Assembly (NCBI RefSeq): GCF_001512295.1
Contig: NZ_LNUP01000002.1
Coordinates: 994,263-1,058,262, forward strand
Direction of reading: 5' to 3'
DNA: 64,000 nucleotides
Origin: Pseudomonas sp. EpS/L25
GTDB lineage: Bacteria; Pseudomonadota; Gammaproteobacteria; Pseudomonadales; Pseudomonadaceae
Position 1 is the first letter of the stretch. Each line of letters begins with the position of its first letter. Positions 42,961 to 51,123 of the stretch are shown one piece after another. A model generated the notes under the pieces. It had not been told where the DNA came from and did not search any database. It saw only the letters and a list, made by a program, of their open reading frames with translations. The translations under genes and the position numbers were made by a program.

Positions 42961-43884
42961 TCAACTGACGATCCAGTGATACAGCGCGATCACCACCAGC
43001 ACCGCGAGTATCGGCTTGGCGATGCGGTAGGCCTTGGGGTGGCGACGCTTGAACTTCTTCACGCCACCGCCGATGCGATCGCCGAATCTCTTGCTGAAGG
43101 CATAGGCCTGGTTGATGCCGCCGACGCGCTCGCCCTCGACGTTCTGCGGCGCCGTGGCGCTGCCGAGGAAGCGGCTGACCGCCTGGTTGACGCGGGTCAG
43201 GAAGCGATTGCGCAGCGGCCGCTCGACGTCGCAGAAGAGGATGACGCGGGTCTGGTCGGTCTCGTTCTTCACCCAGTGCACATAGGTCTCGTCGAACATC
43301 ACGTCTTCGCCGTCACGCCAGGCGTAGGGCTGGCCGTCGACATAGATGCGGCAGGCGTCCGAGTTGGGGGTGGCCAGGCCCAGGTGATAGCGCAGCGAAC
43401 CGCCGAAGGGGTCGCGGTGCGGATTCAGATGGCTACCACCCGGCAGCAGGGCGAACATGGCACCCTTGACGTTGGGTATCTGGCGGACCAGTTCCACGGT
43501 GCGGGGGCAGAGGGTCTGGGCGGAGGGCAGGGGCTCGCCGTACCAAGTCAGATAGAAGCGCTTCCAGCCCTTCTTGAAGAAGGAGCCGAAGCCGGCGTCA
43601 TTGTCCTTTTCCGCCGCGCGGATGTAGCCCTCGTCGAACAGGCGCAGCGCCTCGACGCGAATCTCCTGCCAATTGTCCTTGAGCACGTCCAGCTCCGGAA
43701 AGCGGCTGCGATCCAGGTAGGGCTTGGAGGGCACGCCGGAGAACAGGTACATCAGCGCGTTGTAGGGGGCGAAGACCGCCGAGTGGTTGACCAACTGGCG
43801 CAGGAAGGGCAGCCGTGCGCGTCCGCGAAGGTGGACGAAGAGCACGCTGGCGACGAAGAGCAGGACGATCGCGAGAGTAATCAT
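42961..43884 (-). CDS. lpxO: LpxO-type lipid A 2-hydroxylase (aspartyl/asparaginyl beta-hydroxylase fold)
   Basis: A 307-residue Fe(II)/2-oxoglutarate dioxygenase. N-terminal membrane helix (2-20), catalytic cupin domain with HRDPFGGSLRYHLGL (iron His and Asp) and a second iron His in FDETYVHWVKNETDQTRVIL whose Arg binds 2-oxoglutarate, and a C-terminal hydrophobic anchor (last 20). Length and both anchors match LpxO, which adds a 2-hydroxyl to lipid A acyl chains. Substrate is inferred from family. Encoded away from other lipid A genes. Confidence 0.85.
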   Translation of the reverse strand: MITLAIVLLFVASVLFVHLRGRARLPFLRQLVNHSAVFAPYNALMYLFSGVPSKPYLDRSRFPELDVLKDNWQEIRVEALRLFDEGYIRAAEKDNDAGFGSFFKKGWKRFYLTWYGEPLPSAQTLCPRTVELVRQIPNVKGAMFALLPGGSHLNPHRDPFGGSLRYHLGLATPNSDACRIYVDGQPYAWRDGEDVMFDETYVHWVKNETDQTRVILFCDVERPLRNRFLTRVNQAVSRFLGSATAPQNVEGERVGGINQAYAFSKRFGDRIGGGVKKFKRRHPKAYRIAKPILAVLVVIALYHWIVS

Positions 43885-44055
43885 GGGCAGAATTCTGATC
43901 GGCAGCGCCCGAACCAGGGGCGGATAGGTAATAGGAACATTATTTCACCCCCGTGAAAGGCTTGCACTCGGTTCGTCGGCTGCGCAGGATGGACACCCTG
44001 GCGCGCGGCCACTCCGAGGCTGCGCCCTCTTGGATGATCTAGACGAGTCGTATCG
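43885..44055. other. Divergent promoter region of lpxO and a DUF2058 gene
   Basis: 171 bp between divergent starts. A/T-richer patch GGTAATAGGAACATTATTTCACC at 43926-43949 may hold a promoter for one or both genes. No operator is recognisable. GATGATCTAGACGAG lies just before the DUF2058 start. Confidence 0.35.
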
Positions 44056-44595
44056 ATGAGCATGTCCCTACGCGACCAGCTGCTGAAAGCCGGGTTGGTC
44101 AATGAAAAGCAGGCCAAGCAGGCCGTCAAGCAGAAGCAGAAGCAGAACCGCATGGAGCATCGCGGGCAGGCGGAAAAGGATCGCTCTCAGGAGTTGGCCG
44201 TCCAGCAGGCCCAGGCGGAAAAACTGGCCAGGGACCAGGAGCTCAATCGCGCCCAGGAAGACAAGAAGAAGCGCAAGGCCGAGCAGGCGCAGATCAAGCA
44301 GTTGATCGAGACGAGCCGGCTACCCAAGCTGACCACCGAGGATTACTACAACTTCGTCGACGACAAGAAGGTCAAGCGCCTGTCGGTCAACGTCATGATG
44401 AGAGACAAGCTCAGCAAGGGCAGCTTGGCCATCGTGCGCTACGAAGGGCGCTACGAGGTGGTGCCGCGCGCCACTGCCGAGCGCATCCAGGAGCGCGATC
44501 CCAAGCGGGTGGTGCTGCTCAACGTGCAGAGCGGCGAGCCGGACCCGGACGATCCCTACGCCGCCTACCAGGTCCCTGACGACCTCATGTGGTGA
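44056..44595 (+). CDS. DUF2058 family protein
   Basis: A 179-residue soluble protein. The first 100 residues are a highly charged Lys/Gln/Glu helix (NEKQAKQAVKQKQKQNRME and onward), followed by a compact domain with TTEDYYNFVDDKKVKRLSVN and GRYEVVPRATAERIQERDP. This matches the YaiL/DUF2058 family, described as nucleoprotein- or polysome-associated in enterobacteria, with no settled function. Monocistronic; followed within a few bases by repeat copy 2. Confidence 0.88.
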   Translation: MSMSLRDQLLKAGLVNEKQAKQAVKQKQKQNRMEHRGQAEKDRSQELAVQQAQAEKLARDQELNRAQEDKKKRKAEQAQIKQLIETSRLPKLTTEDYYNFVDDKKVKRLSVNVMMRDKLSKGSLAIVRYEGRYEVVPRATAERIQERDPKRVVLLNVQSGEPDPDDPYAAYQVPDDLMW

Positions 44596-44602
44596 TGGGG
44601 GG

Positions 44603-44779
44603 CAGAGCCTGTGCAACGTCTCGCGAGCCAGGGCGAAACAAGGCGAACAGACCTGAGGAAGCGGATCGGCGTCGCGCTCGACCGGGCCCGCGTGCGAGTT
44701 TACGAGTGTAAATGAGCATTCCGAAGGTCTGTTCAACGCCGTTTGGCCGCCGCGCAGCAGACTTTCAACTAGCGCTCAG
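44603..44779 (+). repeat. Dispersed MITE-like repeat, copy 2
   Basis: About 177 bp beginning CAGAGCCTGTGCAACGTCTC and ending CTTTCAACTAGCGCTCAG. Shares with copy 1 the blocks CAACGTCTCGCGAGC, TGAGGAAGCGGATCGG, GTAAATGAGCATTCCGAAG, and TTCAACGCCGTTTGGCCG. The left end is 7 bases after the DUF2058 stop, and the right end overlaps the stop of the minus-strand gene that follows. More diverged in its centre than copies 1 and 3. Confidence 0.85.
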
Positions 44780-45420
44780 GCCTTGGGCCTGACCAGCATG
44801 TACACACGATAGACGGCGATGCTGGGGATCAGCTGCAGCAGGCCCGAGAGGGTCTGCAGGATGATCTCCGGGAGCGCTGCCTTGGCGAAGTGCTGGGCGA
44901 TCCAGGCGTCTATCAGCCAGGCCGGCAATACCGTGACCAGGATACAGGCCAGCAGTGTGAAGAAATGACCGCGGGTCATGCGCAGGCTGCCGCGCAAGGC
45001 GTCCAGTGGTGCGCGTCCTTTCAGCACCAGCAGGTTCTCGGCGAAGGCCAGCACGGTCATGATCAGGAAGCCGGGGACGATCAGCAGCGAAAAGCCCAGC
45101 ATCACCAGCCCCGAGGTCAGGGCCGCGAGGATGGCGAAGCGTGGCCAGAGCAGCAGGGCCGCCCCCCAGACGCCACTCAGGCGCGGTGTGTTGCCCTGGG
45201 TACGCGCCTCCAGAAAGATCAGCAGCGACGCGGTGTACAGCGGATAGCACAGCAGGCTGACCAGCATGTCCCAGAGGCCGTTGCTGACGCCGAAACGCTC
45301 CAGCACCTGGTAGCGCAACAGGGATTCGAGCAGCAGCCAGGGCAGGGTGAGGACAGCCAGGGGACGCAGGTTGCGAGCGAAGAAGACCAGCGAGTCGCGC
45401 AGGATATCGACGGGGTTCAT
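44776..45420 (-). CDS. YciC-like multi-pass membrane protein
   Basis: A 214-residue protein with about six hydrophobic segments and the block FAENLLVLKGRAPLDALRGSLRMTRGHFFTLL, typical of YciC/UPF0259-like proteins in pseudomonads. Function unknown. It starts ATG at 45420 and its stop codon lies inside the right end of repeat copy 2. The isochorismatase-like gene lies upstream on the same strand with a 30-base gap, so the two may be co-transcribed. Confidence 0.75.
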   Translation of the reverse strand: MNPVDILRDSLVFFARNLRPLAVLTLPWLLLESLLRYQVLERFGVSNGLWDMLVSLLCYPLYTASLLIFLEARTQGNTPRLSGVWGAALLLWPRFAILAALTSGLVMLGFSLLIVPGFLIMTVLAFAENLLVLKGRAPLDALRGSLRMTRGHFFTLLACILVTVLPAWLIDAWIAQHFAKAALPEIILQTLSGLLQLIPSIAVYRVYMLVRPKA

Positions 45421-45450
45421 GCAGCTATTCCAGACGGGCAGGGCGGCAGT

Positions 45451-46017
45451 CTAGCAGGCGGACCCCTCTGCCCGCAGGCGTTCGAGCAGCGCGGTGGCGG
45501 TGGTGACGGTGGCGTATTCGCCGTGCAGGTTGGCCATGGCCATCGCGTGGACCTCCTCGGCGCTGCGAGCGCGTCCGGCGAAGTCGACCTTGGCGAAGGT
45601 GTAGCAGGCGTCTTCCGCGACCCAGGTGCGAAAGCCCAGGTTGCCGGCGCTGCGCGCCGTGGCTTCCACCGAGTTCTCGCTGGCTACGCCGCAGATGACC
45701 AGTTCCTCGATGCCGCGTTGCAGCAGCCAGCGCTCCAGGCCGCTGTGGGTGAAGGCACCGGGCACCTGCTTGTCGAACACCGTCTCTCCGGGCCGGGGCG
45801 CCAACTCCGGCTGGAATTCGATGCCGGGCTGACCGGGCCAGAACACCGAGTGCGGATTGCGCGACAGATGGCGGACGTGAATCCGCGGCGCACGCGCCAG
45901 GCGCCAGGCTGCCAACAGCTCGGCCATGCGCCGTTCGGCGTCGGGGTGGTTGCGCGGTCCCAGGTGCGGCGAGCGGATGCCCTGTTGCTGGTCGATCAGG
46001 AGGAGCAGCGGGGGCAT
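45451..46017 (-). CDS. Isochorismatase-fold hydrolase with altered nucleophile position
   Basis: A 188-residue member of the isochorismatase/nicotinamidase superfamily. The conserved Asp is D9 (LLLIDQQQ) and Lys is K83 (FDKQVPGAF). The segment that holds the nucleophilic Cys in cysteine hydrolases (GxxTxxCVxxTA) reads CGVASENSVEATAR here, so that position is Ser116; another Cys occurs at 109. The protein may use another residue, bind without hydrolysis, or belong to a natural subgroup with Ser. ATG 46017 with GAGG at good spacing is preferred over an upstream in-frame start at 46056. Confidence 0.85.
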   Translation of the reverse strand: MPPLLLLIDQQQGIRSPHLGPRNHPDAERRMAELLAAWRLARAPRIHVRHLSRNPHSVFWPGQPGIEFQPELAPRPGETVFDKQVPGAFTHSGLERWLLQRGIEELVICGVASENSVEATARSAGNLGFRTWVAEDACYTFAKVDFAGRARSAEEVHAMAMANLHGEYATVTTATALLERLRAEGSAC

Positions 46018-46295
46018 GGTCAGGCCTCGCGCAAAGCCGCCAGCGTCCCTCAGCACCGGCCGATTGTCCAGGCGCGACGGTGCTCAGGAACTCCAGGGTG
46101 TGGGCTCATTTCAGATGCGAAGTGGACACCGACCCGGGCCAGGCTGAATCCGCGCTGAACGCACCGGCGGTCGGCCTTGAAAAGGCTCTGGTCCGCCATT
46201 ATCTGGAACGGTGGCGCCGGTGTTTGCGCCTTTCGACATCCAGGCCGTTCCGCGAGAGGAACGCCATCCAGTAGACCGTCTGCGGGAGGGTCACC
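46018..46295. other. Divergent intergenic region before the DUF2076 gene
   Basis: 278 bp between divergent genes. An open stretch at 46080-46274 (64 codons) has no binding site and no recognisable protein features, so I leave it uncalled. GGGAGGGTCACC directly precedes the DUF2076 ATG. No clear promoter or hairpin was placed. Confidence 0.35.
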
Positions 46296-47087
46296 ATGCA
46301 ACGCGAAGAAAGCCAGCTGATCGAGGGTCTGTTCGACCGTCTCAAGACCACGGAAGCCCAGACCGCACCCCGTGACCGGGAAGCCGAGGCACTGATCCAG
46401 CAGCGCCTGCGCGAGCAGCCGTCCGCGCCCTACTACATGGCCCAGGCGATGCTGATCCAGGAGGCCGCCATCAAGCGGCTGGACCAGCGCGTCAAGGAAT
46501 TGGAGAGCCAGATGGCCCAGGTCCAGCAGAATCGACCCAGCAGCGGTGGCTTTCTTTCCAGCCTGTTCGGCGGTGGCCAGTCGTCCAGCGCCCAGGTGCC
46601 GGCGAACAATGCTGCGCCGTCGCGTGGCTGGAACGACCCTGGTCCGGCAGCGCCTCGTCCCGGCTACGGCCAGCCCAACCCCGGGTATGCCCAGCCGGCA
46701 CCCGGCTATGGCCAGCCGGCACCGGGTTATGCCGCACCCCAGGCCGCGCCGTCGCGCATGGGTGGGTTCATGGGGGGAGCGCTGCAGACCGCCGCTGGCG
46801 TGGCGGGCGGCGTACTGGCTGCCCAAGCCATTTCGGGGCTGTTCCATCATTCGCAGCCCGAGGAGATCGTCAACGTCATCAACGAGACACCAGCCACCGA
46901 TCCTGGTCTCGCTGGCGGCGGTGCTCAGGATGCCTGGGCCGACAACGCCAGCTATGACAATGGCGGTGGTTTCCAGGACGCCGGTAACTTCCCGGACAAC
47001 GGTGGCTTCCAGGATACCGCCGACTATGGCGACACTGGCGGCGGTGGCTTCTTCGACGACAGCGGCGACGACGACTCCTTCATCTGA
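46296..47087 (+). CDS. DUF2076 family protein
   Basis: A 263-residue protein. The N-terminal conserved helix pair (REESQLIEGLFDRLKTTEAQ, then PYYMAQAMLIQEAAIKRLDQRVKELE) is the DUF2076 signature. A low-complexity middle of Pro/Gly/Tyr/Ala/Gln repeats (PGYGQP, PGYAQP, PGYGQP, PGYAAP at about 126-150) is followed by a glycine-rich hydrophobic stretch (GGALQTAAGVAGGVLAAQAI) and an Asp/Gly/Asn-rich acidic tail. Function unknown. Ends at a good terminator. Confidence 0.85.
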   Translation: MQREESQLIEGLFDRLKTTEAQTAPRDREAEALIQQRLREQPSAPYYMAQAMLIQEAAIKRLDQRVKELESQMAQVQQNRPSSGGFLSSLFGGGQSSSAQVPANNAAPSRGWNDPGPAAPRPGYGQPNPGYAQPAPGYGQPAPGYAAPQAAPSRMGGFMGGALQTAAGVAGGVLAAQAISGLFHHSQPEEIVNVINETPATDPGLAGGGAQDAWADNASYDNGGGFQDAGNFPDNGGFQDTADYGDTGGGGFFDDSGDDDSFI

Positions 47088-47103
47088 GGCGTCCTGTCCG
47101 ACC

Positions 47104-47133
47104 AGCCCTGGCGCCGCGAGGTCCAGGGCTTTT
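47104..47133 (+). terminator. Terminator between the DUF2076 gene and the Lrp-family gene
   Basis: AGCCCTGG (47104-47111) pairs with CCAGGGCT (47123-47130), followed by TTT. The genes on both sides end here; the T-run serves the plus strand. Confidence 0.7.
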
Positions 47134-47145
47134 GCATCGGCGCGG

Positions 47146-47583
47146 TCAGCTGGGCGCGGGCGGTAGCGGGCGTTCGAAGGGCGTCGACAGCACCACCACG
47201 GTATGACTCATGCCGAAGCTCATCAGTTGGTCGAGCAGCACCTCCAGCTCGACCATGTCGCGTACCGCCGCACGCAGCATGGCGCAGTCTTCGCCAGTGA
47301 CCCGGTGGCAGGCGATCAGTTGCGGAATGGCCTCCAGCTTCTTGAATACCTGGCCATGGCTGGTGCTGTGCAGTCGCAGCGAGATCAGACACTCGGTACC
47401 GTAGCCCAGGGCGCGGCGGTCGATGCGCGCCCCGTAGCCGGTGATGATGCCGGCGTCCTCCAGCTTGGCGACCCGTTCGGCGATGGCCGGGGCGGAGAGC
47501 CCCAGGCGCCGGCCCAGCTCGGCGTAGCTGGCGCGGCCATCGACCAGCAGCAGGTCGATGAGGCGTCGATCGATGTGGTCCAC
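47146..47583 (-). CDS. Lrp/AsnC family transcriptional regulator
   Basis: A 145-residue regulator: N-terminal winged helix-turn-helix (VDGRASYAELGRRLGLSAPAIAERVAKLEDAGIITGYGARID) and a C-terminal RAM ligand domain (HRVTGEDCAMLRAAVRDMVELEVLLDQL). The GTG at 47583 is preceded by AAGGAG at ideal spacing; the frame stays open to 47781 without support. It is divergent from an EamA exporter, a common layout for Lrp-type control of amino acid or metabolite efflux, which is inference. Confidence 0.9.
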   Translation of the reverse strand: MDHIDRRLIDLLLVDGRASYAELGRRLGLSAPAIAERVAKLEDAGIITGYGARIDRRALGYGTECLISLRLHSTSHGQVFKKLEAIPQLIACHRVTGEDCAMLRAAVRDMVELEVLLDQLMSFGMSHTVVVLSTPFERPLPPAPS

Positions 47584-47734
47584 TCTCTGCTCCTTGGCCT
47601 TCGAATCGAAGGGCTTTTCCCTAAAATGCCACAGAACCCAAGCCGACCCGGGCCCTTTCTCCGGTGACTCTATCTTAGTCGTCTCGAGGCGCGCTCCTAC
47701 AATGTCAACCTGATACCCCGGGACCTTCTCGCGC
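47584..47734. promoter_or_regulatory. Divergent regulatory region of the Lrp-family gene and EamA exporter
   Basis: 151 bp. TCGAATCGAAGGG at about 47602 and GTCGTCTCGAGGCG at about 47676 give some dyad character as expected for Lrp-type sites, but no operator can be assigned with confidence. A TATCTTAG stretch at 47669 may be a -10 for one side. Confidence 0.35.
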
Positions 47735-48643
47735 ATGGATACCTCCGCTTTACCCTCGACCGCCTCGCCCCGCCTGCCCACCTGGCTGCCCTTGCTCGCG
47801 GCGTTCTTCGCGCTCTATGTGATCTGGGGCTCCACCTACCTGGTGATCCGCCTCGGGGTGGTGCACTGGCCGCCGTTGCTGATGGCGGGTCTGAGATTCC
47901 TGGTGGCTGGCCTGCTCATGCTGGGCTGGCTCCGTTGGCGCGGCGCGCCCTGGCCGACGTTGCGGGAGACCGTCGCCGCCGGAGTGATCGGTATCCTCCT
48001 GCTCGGCTTCGGCAACGGCGGCGTGACCCTGGCCGAGCACTGGGGCGTGACCTCGGGAGTCGCGGCCCTGTCCATCGCCACGGTGCCCCTGTTCACCCTG
48101 TTGTTCGGCCTGTGCTGGGGCCAGCGCAACACCGGGCTGGAATGGGCCGGCATCGCCCTCGGCCTGCTCGGTATCGCCTTGCTGAACCTGGGCGAGACCA
48201 TGAGCGCGACGCCCCTGGGCGCGGCGGTGATCCTGCTCGCGGCAGCGGCCTGGGCCTTCGGTTCGATCTGGAGCCGCTACCTGCCGTTGCCCAAGGGCGC
48301 CATGGCCAGTGCCGTGGAGATGCTGGTGGCGGGCGCCGGACTGCTGTTGGTCAGCTGGTTCAGTGGCGAGCGCCTGCAGCACTGGCCGGCGCTGGGGGGG
48401 TGGCTGGCACTGGGCTACCTGGTGGTGTTCGGCTCGCTGATCGCCTTCAGCGCCTATCTCTATCTGCTGGGTCGGGTGCGGCCGGCGGCGGCTACCAGTT
48501 ACGCCTATGTCAATCCGGTGGTGGCGGTGCTGCTGGGGACGCTGTTCGCCGGCGAGCGGATCGGCCTGGCGGAGCTGCTGGCGATGCTGGTCATCGTCGG
48601 CGCCGTGGTGCTGATCGCTGTGCCGCAGTGGCGACGCCACTGA
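47735..48643 (+). CDS. EamA (DMT superfamily) transporter
   Basis: A 302-residue membrane protein with ten hydrophobic segments arranged as two EamA repeats; the first opens FFALYVIWGSTYLVIRLGV and the second lies after WSRYLPLPKGAMASAVEML. Such proteins export amino acids or related metabolites; the substrate is not readable. Divergent from the Lrp-family regulator, which likely controls it. The stop codon overlaps the left end of repeat copy 3. Confidence 0.9.
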   Translation: MDTSALPSTASPRLPTWLPLLAAFFALYVIWGSTYLVIRLGVVHWPPLLMAGLRFLVAGLLMLGWLRWRGAPWPTLRETVAAGVIGILLLGFGNGGVTLAEHWGVTSGVAALSIATVPLFTLLFGLCWGQRNTGLEWAGIALGLLGIALLNLGETMSATPLGAAVILLAAAAWAFGSIWSRYLPLPKGAMASAVEMLVAGAGLLLVSWFSGERLQHWPALGGWLALGYLVVFGSLIAFSAYLYLLGRVRPAAATSYAYVNPVVAVLLGTLFAGERIGLAELLAMLVIVGAVVLIAVPQWRRH

Positions 48644-48847
48644 GAGCCTGTTCAAAGGCCGCTGTGCGTCGGTCGAACTACGTTGAAAATGCCCTGGGTC
48701 GCCGGCCCGGCCTGGGCGGCCCCGTCGCCATGCTCATTTACCACGCGTAAACCCGAGCGCGGGTCCGATTCGCTTCCTCAGCCATTTTCGTGGGGCCGCC
48801 CGGGCCGTTTTTGGCTCTGGCTCGCGAGACGTTGAACAGGTTCTGAG
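48640..48847 (-). repeat. Dispersed MITE-like repeat, copy 3 (inverted)
   Basis: About 208 bp, the reverse orientation of copies 1 and 2. Ends are CTGAGAGCCTGTTCAAAG (48640-48657) and the reverse complement of CTCAGAACCTGTTCAACG. It contains the complement of GACCCGCGCTCGGGTTTAC at 48747-48765, identical to copy 1, and of GCGAGCCAGAGCC and TGAGGAAGCG. Longer than the others by an extra GC-rich palindrome-like block around 48688-48732. The first bases overlap the EamA gene stop. Confidence 0.87.
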
Positions 48848-48886
48848 GGCAGGCTAGGCTGGCGCGTCATCCTTGCGGAGTTCGCC

Positions 48887-49552
48887 ATGAGCCAAGACGC
48901 CACCCCAGCCTTCGCCGAAGAACCGCTCGAGATCGCCGAGACCCGTGTGCTCGGCAGCCTGATCGAAAAGCAGCTGACCACGCCGGAAACCTATCCCCTG
49001 ACGCTCAATGCGCTGGTGCTGGCCTGCAATCAGAAGACCAGTCGTGAACCCGTGCTGAACCTCACCCCGGGCGAGGTGGGCCAGGCCCTGCGGCGCCTGG
49101 AAGAGCGCGGCCTGGCGCGCCTGGTCATGGGCAGTCGTGCCGATCGCTGGGAGCAGCGGCTGGACAAGGCCCTGGAGCTGCCGCCGCCCCAGTGGGTGCT
49201 CTGCGCGCTGCTGTTCCTGCGCGGTCCCCAGACCCTGGGAGAGTTGCTCGCCCGTAGCAACCGCCTGCACGCCTTCGACGATATCGAGCAGGTGCGCCAT
49301 CACCTGGAGCGCCTGATCGCCCGAGGGCTGGCCACTGGTCTCGGGCGCCAACCCGGGCAGCGCGAAGAGCGCTATCTGCATCTGTTCGGCACGCCGGCGG
49401 AGCGCGATGCCCAGGTCGCCCAGCTGGGCAGCGCCGGTGAGGGCGGGACGGCCGCGGGCGGTCGCGAAGGGCGACTGGACGCGCTGGAAGCCCGAATCGC
49501 GGCCCTCGAAGAGCGCCTGGCGCGCTTGGAGGAGGGCGCTCAGCGCGGATAG
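48887..49552 (+). CDS. yceH: YceH family (DUF480) protein
   Basis: A 221-residue protein with two winged-helix-like DUF480 repeats: [41 protein letters not shown] and [30 protein letters not shown]. The C-terminal 30 residues form a coiled coil ([20 protein letters not shown]). Function is unknown; the fold suggests nucleic acid binding. Its end overlaps the convergent batD-like gene by 13 bases. Confidence 0.9.
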   Translation: MSQDATPAFAEEPLEIAETRVLGSLIEKQLTTPETYPLTLNALVLACNQKTSREPVLNLTPGEVGQALRRLEERGLARLVMGSRADRWEQRLDKALELPPPQWVLCALLFLRGPQTLGELLARSNRLHAFDDIEQVRHHLERLIARGLATGLGRQPGQREERYLHLFGTPAERDAQVAQLGSAGEGGTAAGGREGRLDALEARIAALEERLARLEEGAQRG

Positions 49553-51123
49553 AGCGGCGGTAGCTTGTCGTGGATGGCTTCGGGCGTCAGCGGCGGCAGG
49601 GCATTGATCGCCTGCCAGAGCGTTTCGCCCTGCCAGCGCTGGCCGGCTTCGCTGTAGAGCGCGCCGTTGAGGTCATCGAGGGCCGCGGCCAGGGGCTCGA
49701 AGCGAGCGCCCATGGCCGCCAGGGTCTCCGGCTGCTGCCGGGCCCAGGCGTCCAGTGCATGGCGGGTGGCATGGGGATCGTTGCTCTGGCAGGCGCGGCG
49801 CAGTTCCTCGCGCTGTAGGCGGCTGTCCACGTCCGGCACGGTCGGCAGTACCGCCGGTTGACGTCGGGCGCGCCACCAGAGGCCGAAGCCGAGCAGGGTG
49901 GTCAGGGCGAGGAAGGCCGTCGCCAGCTGCCAGCGCCACAGGCCGGACGCGACGGGACTGGCCTTGCCCTGGGGCGCCACCTTGGCACTCTGCAGGGCGG
50001 GGTCTTCCGCCACTGCCAGGGTCTGTGCCGGCAGGGTCGCACGCTCCAGGGTATCGGTCTCGGTGTTCCACCAGACGACCTCCACGGGCGGCAGTGCCTT
50101 GTCGCCCGTGGACGTGGGGATCAGGGCGATGCGTTCCTCGCGCAGGCCGACCAGGCCACGGGCCTGGGTTTGCGTCGTGAGGCGTGGTTGCTCGGCATAG
50201 CGCTTGATGCCTTCCACCTCGGGCAGCACCAGGGGCGGCAACTGACTCGGCGCCAGGCCTTCGGCGCGGACCTGCAGCGTCCGGGTCAGGGCGCTGCCTT
50301 CGCGGGCGCTGTCGGGTGCGGGATTCCACTGCTGGGTGAGGCTGAGGCTGCGCGCGGGGACCCAGGGTGTCTGCGCTGGATAGCTGGCGGGTTGCGGCTG
50401 GACGTCCAGGGTCAGCGGCGGGGTGCGCAGCTGGATCGGCTGACCAGCCCTCGAGCTGTCGTCGATGCCGCCGGCGAGGGTCGCGCTGAAGGTCTGGGGT
50501 GGCAGGACCACGGCACCACTCTGCAGCGGATGGATGGCGTAGCGCCATTCGATCACCCCGTGCCGCACGCCGTCGACGTCACGTTCGTAGACCTGCGGCG
50601 TCCCCAGCAGGTCGACGCGGGCGTCGCTGGGATTGGGCGGCGTGAGCACGTGGTCGTCGTAGAGCGCCACCGCATGGTAGAGGCGAATGGTCAGGATGGT
50701 TTCCGCCTGGACGTACAGCCGCGGTTTGTCCACCGCCGCTTCCAGGTACACGGGCTCGCGGCTGTGGCGCTTGGCGGAAGGCGCTGCGACGGTGACGCTC
50801 AGGGGTTGGCTGCGGGCACCGTCGAGGGTCAGGGCGGGAATGGTCAGGGCGCCGCTGGTCTTGGGCTGCAGGGTGACGTTCCAGCGGGTGGTCACCCGTT
50901 CTCCGGGCGGCAGGCTGTTCTGGCGGACGCCCAGTACCTTGAAGTCCTGGTCCAGCGGGGCGAGGTCGGGCTTGCCGAACTGGGCGGGGTCGGTGGTTTC
51001 CAGGATGAGTTCGAGGGTCTCGTTCTCGCTGAGCTGGCTGCGCTCCAGGCGGGCGCTGAGATCTGCGGCCTGGGCGACCGGCGCCGTGAGGACGAGCGCC
51101 ACGAGCAACGGATAGGGCTTCAT
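49540..51123 (-). CDS. batD: BatD-like protein
   Basis: A 527-residue envelope protein: signal peptide (1-19, ending APVAQA), several beta-rich extracytoplasmic domains ([23 protein letters not shown] onward), one membrane helix near 400-418 ([21 protein letters not shown]), and a cytoplasmic helical tail. This is the oxygen tolerance/BatD layout. Last gene of the moxR-vWA operon; start overlaps the preceding gene's stop (ATGA). Function of these operons is unclear, often tied to envelope stress or chaperoning. Confidence 0.87.
   Translation of the reverse strand: MKPYPLLVALVLTAPVAQAADLSARLERSQLSENETLELILETTDPAQFGKPDLAPLDQDFKVLGVRQNSLPPGERVTTRWNVTLQPKTSGALTIPALTLDGARSQPLSVTVAAPSAKRHSREPVYLEAAVDKPRLYVQAETILTIRLYHAVALYDDHVLTPPNPSDARVDLLGTPQVYERDVDGVRHGVIEWRYAIHPLQSGAVVLPPQTFSATLAGGIDDSSRAGQPIQLRTPPLTLDVQPQPASYPAQTPWVPARSLSLTQQWNPAPDSAREGSALTRTLQVRAEGLAPSQLPPLVLPEVEGIKRYAEQPRLTTQTQARGLVGLREERIALIPTSTGDKALPPVEVVWWNTETDTLERATLPAQTLAVAEDPALQSAKVAPQGKASPVASGLWRWQLATAFLALTTLLGFGLWWRARRQPAVLPTVPDVDSRLQREELRRACQSNDPHATRHALDAWARQQPETLAAMGARFEPLAAALDDLNGALYSEAGQRWQGETLWQAINALPPLTPEAIHDKLPPLYPR

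Noticed and set aside
46080-46274. A 64-codon open frame in the spacer before the DUF2076 gene
   Set aside because: No ribosome binding site, arginine-rich shadow-like composition, no recognisable feature.
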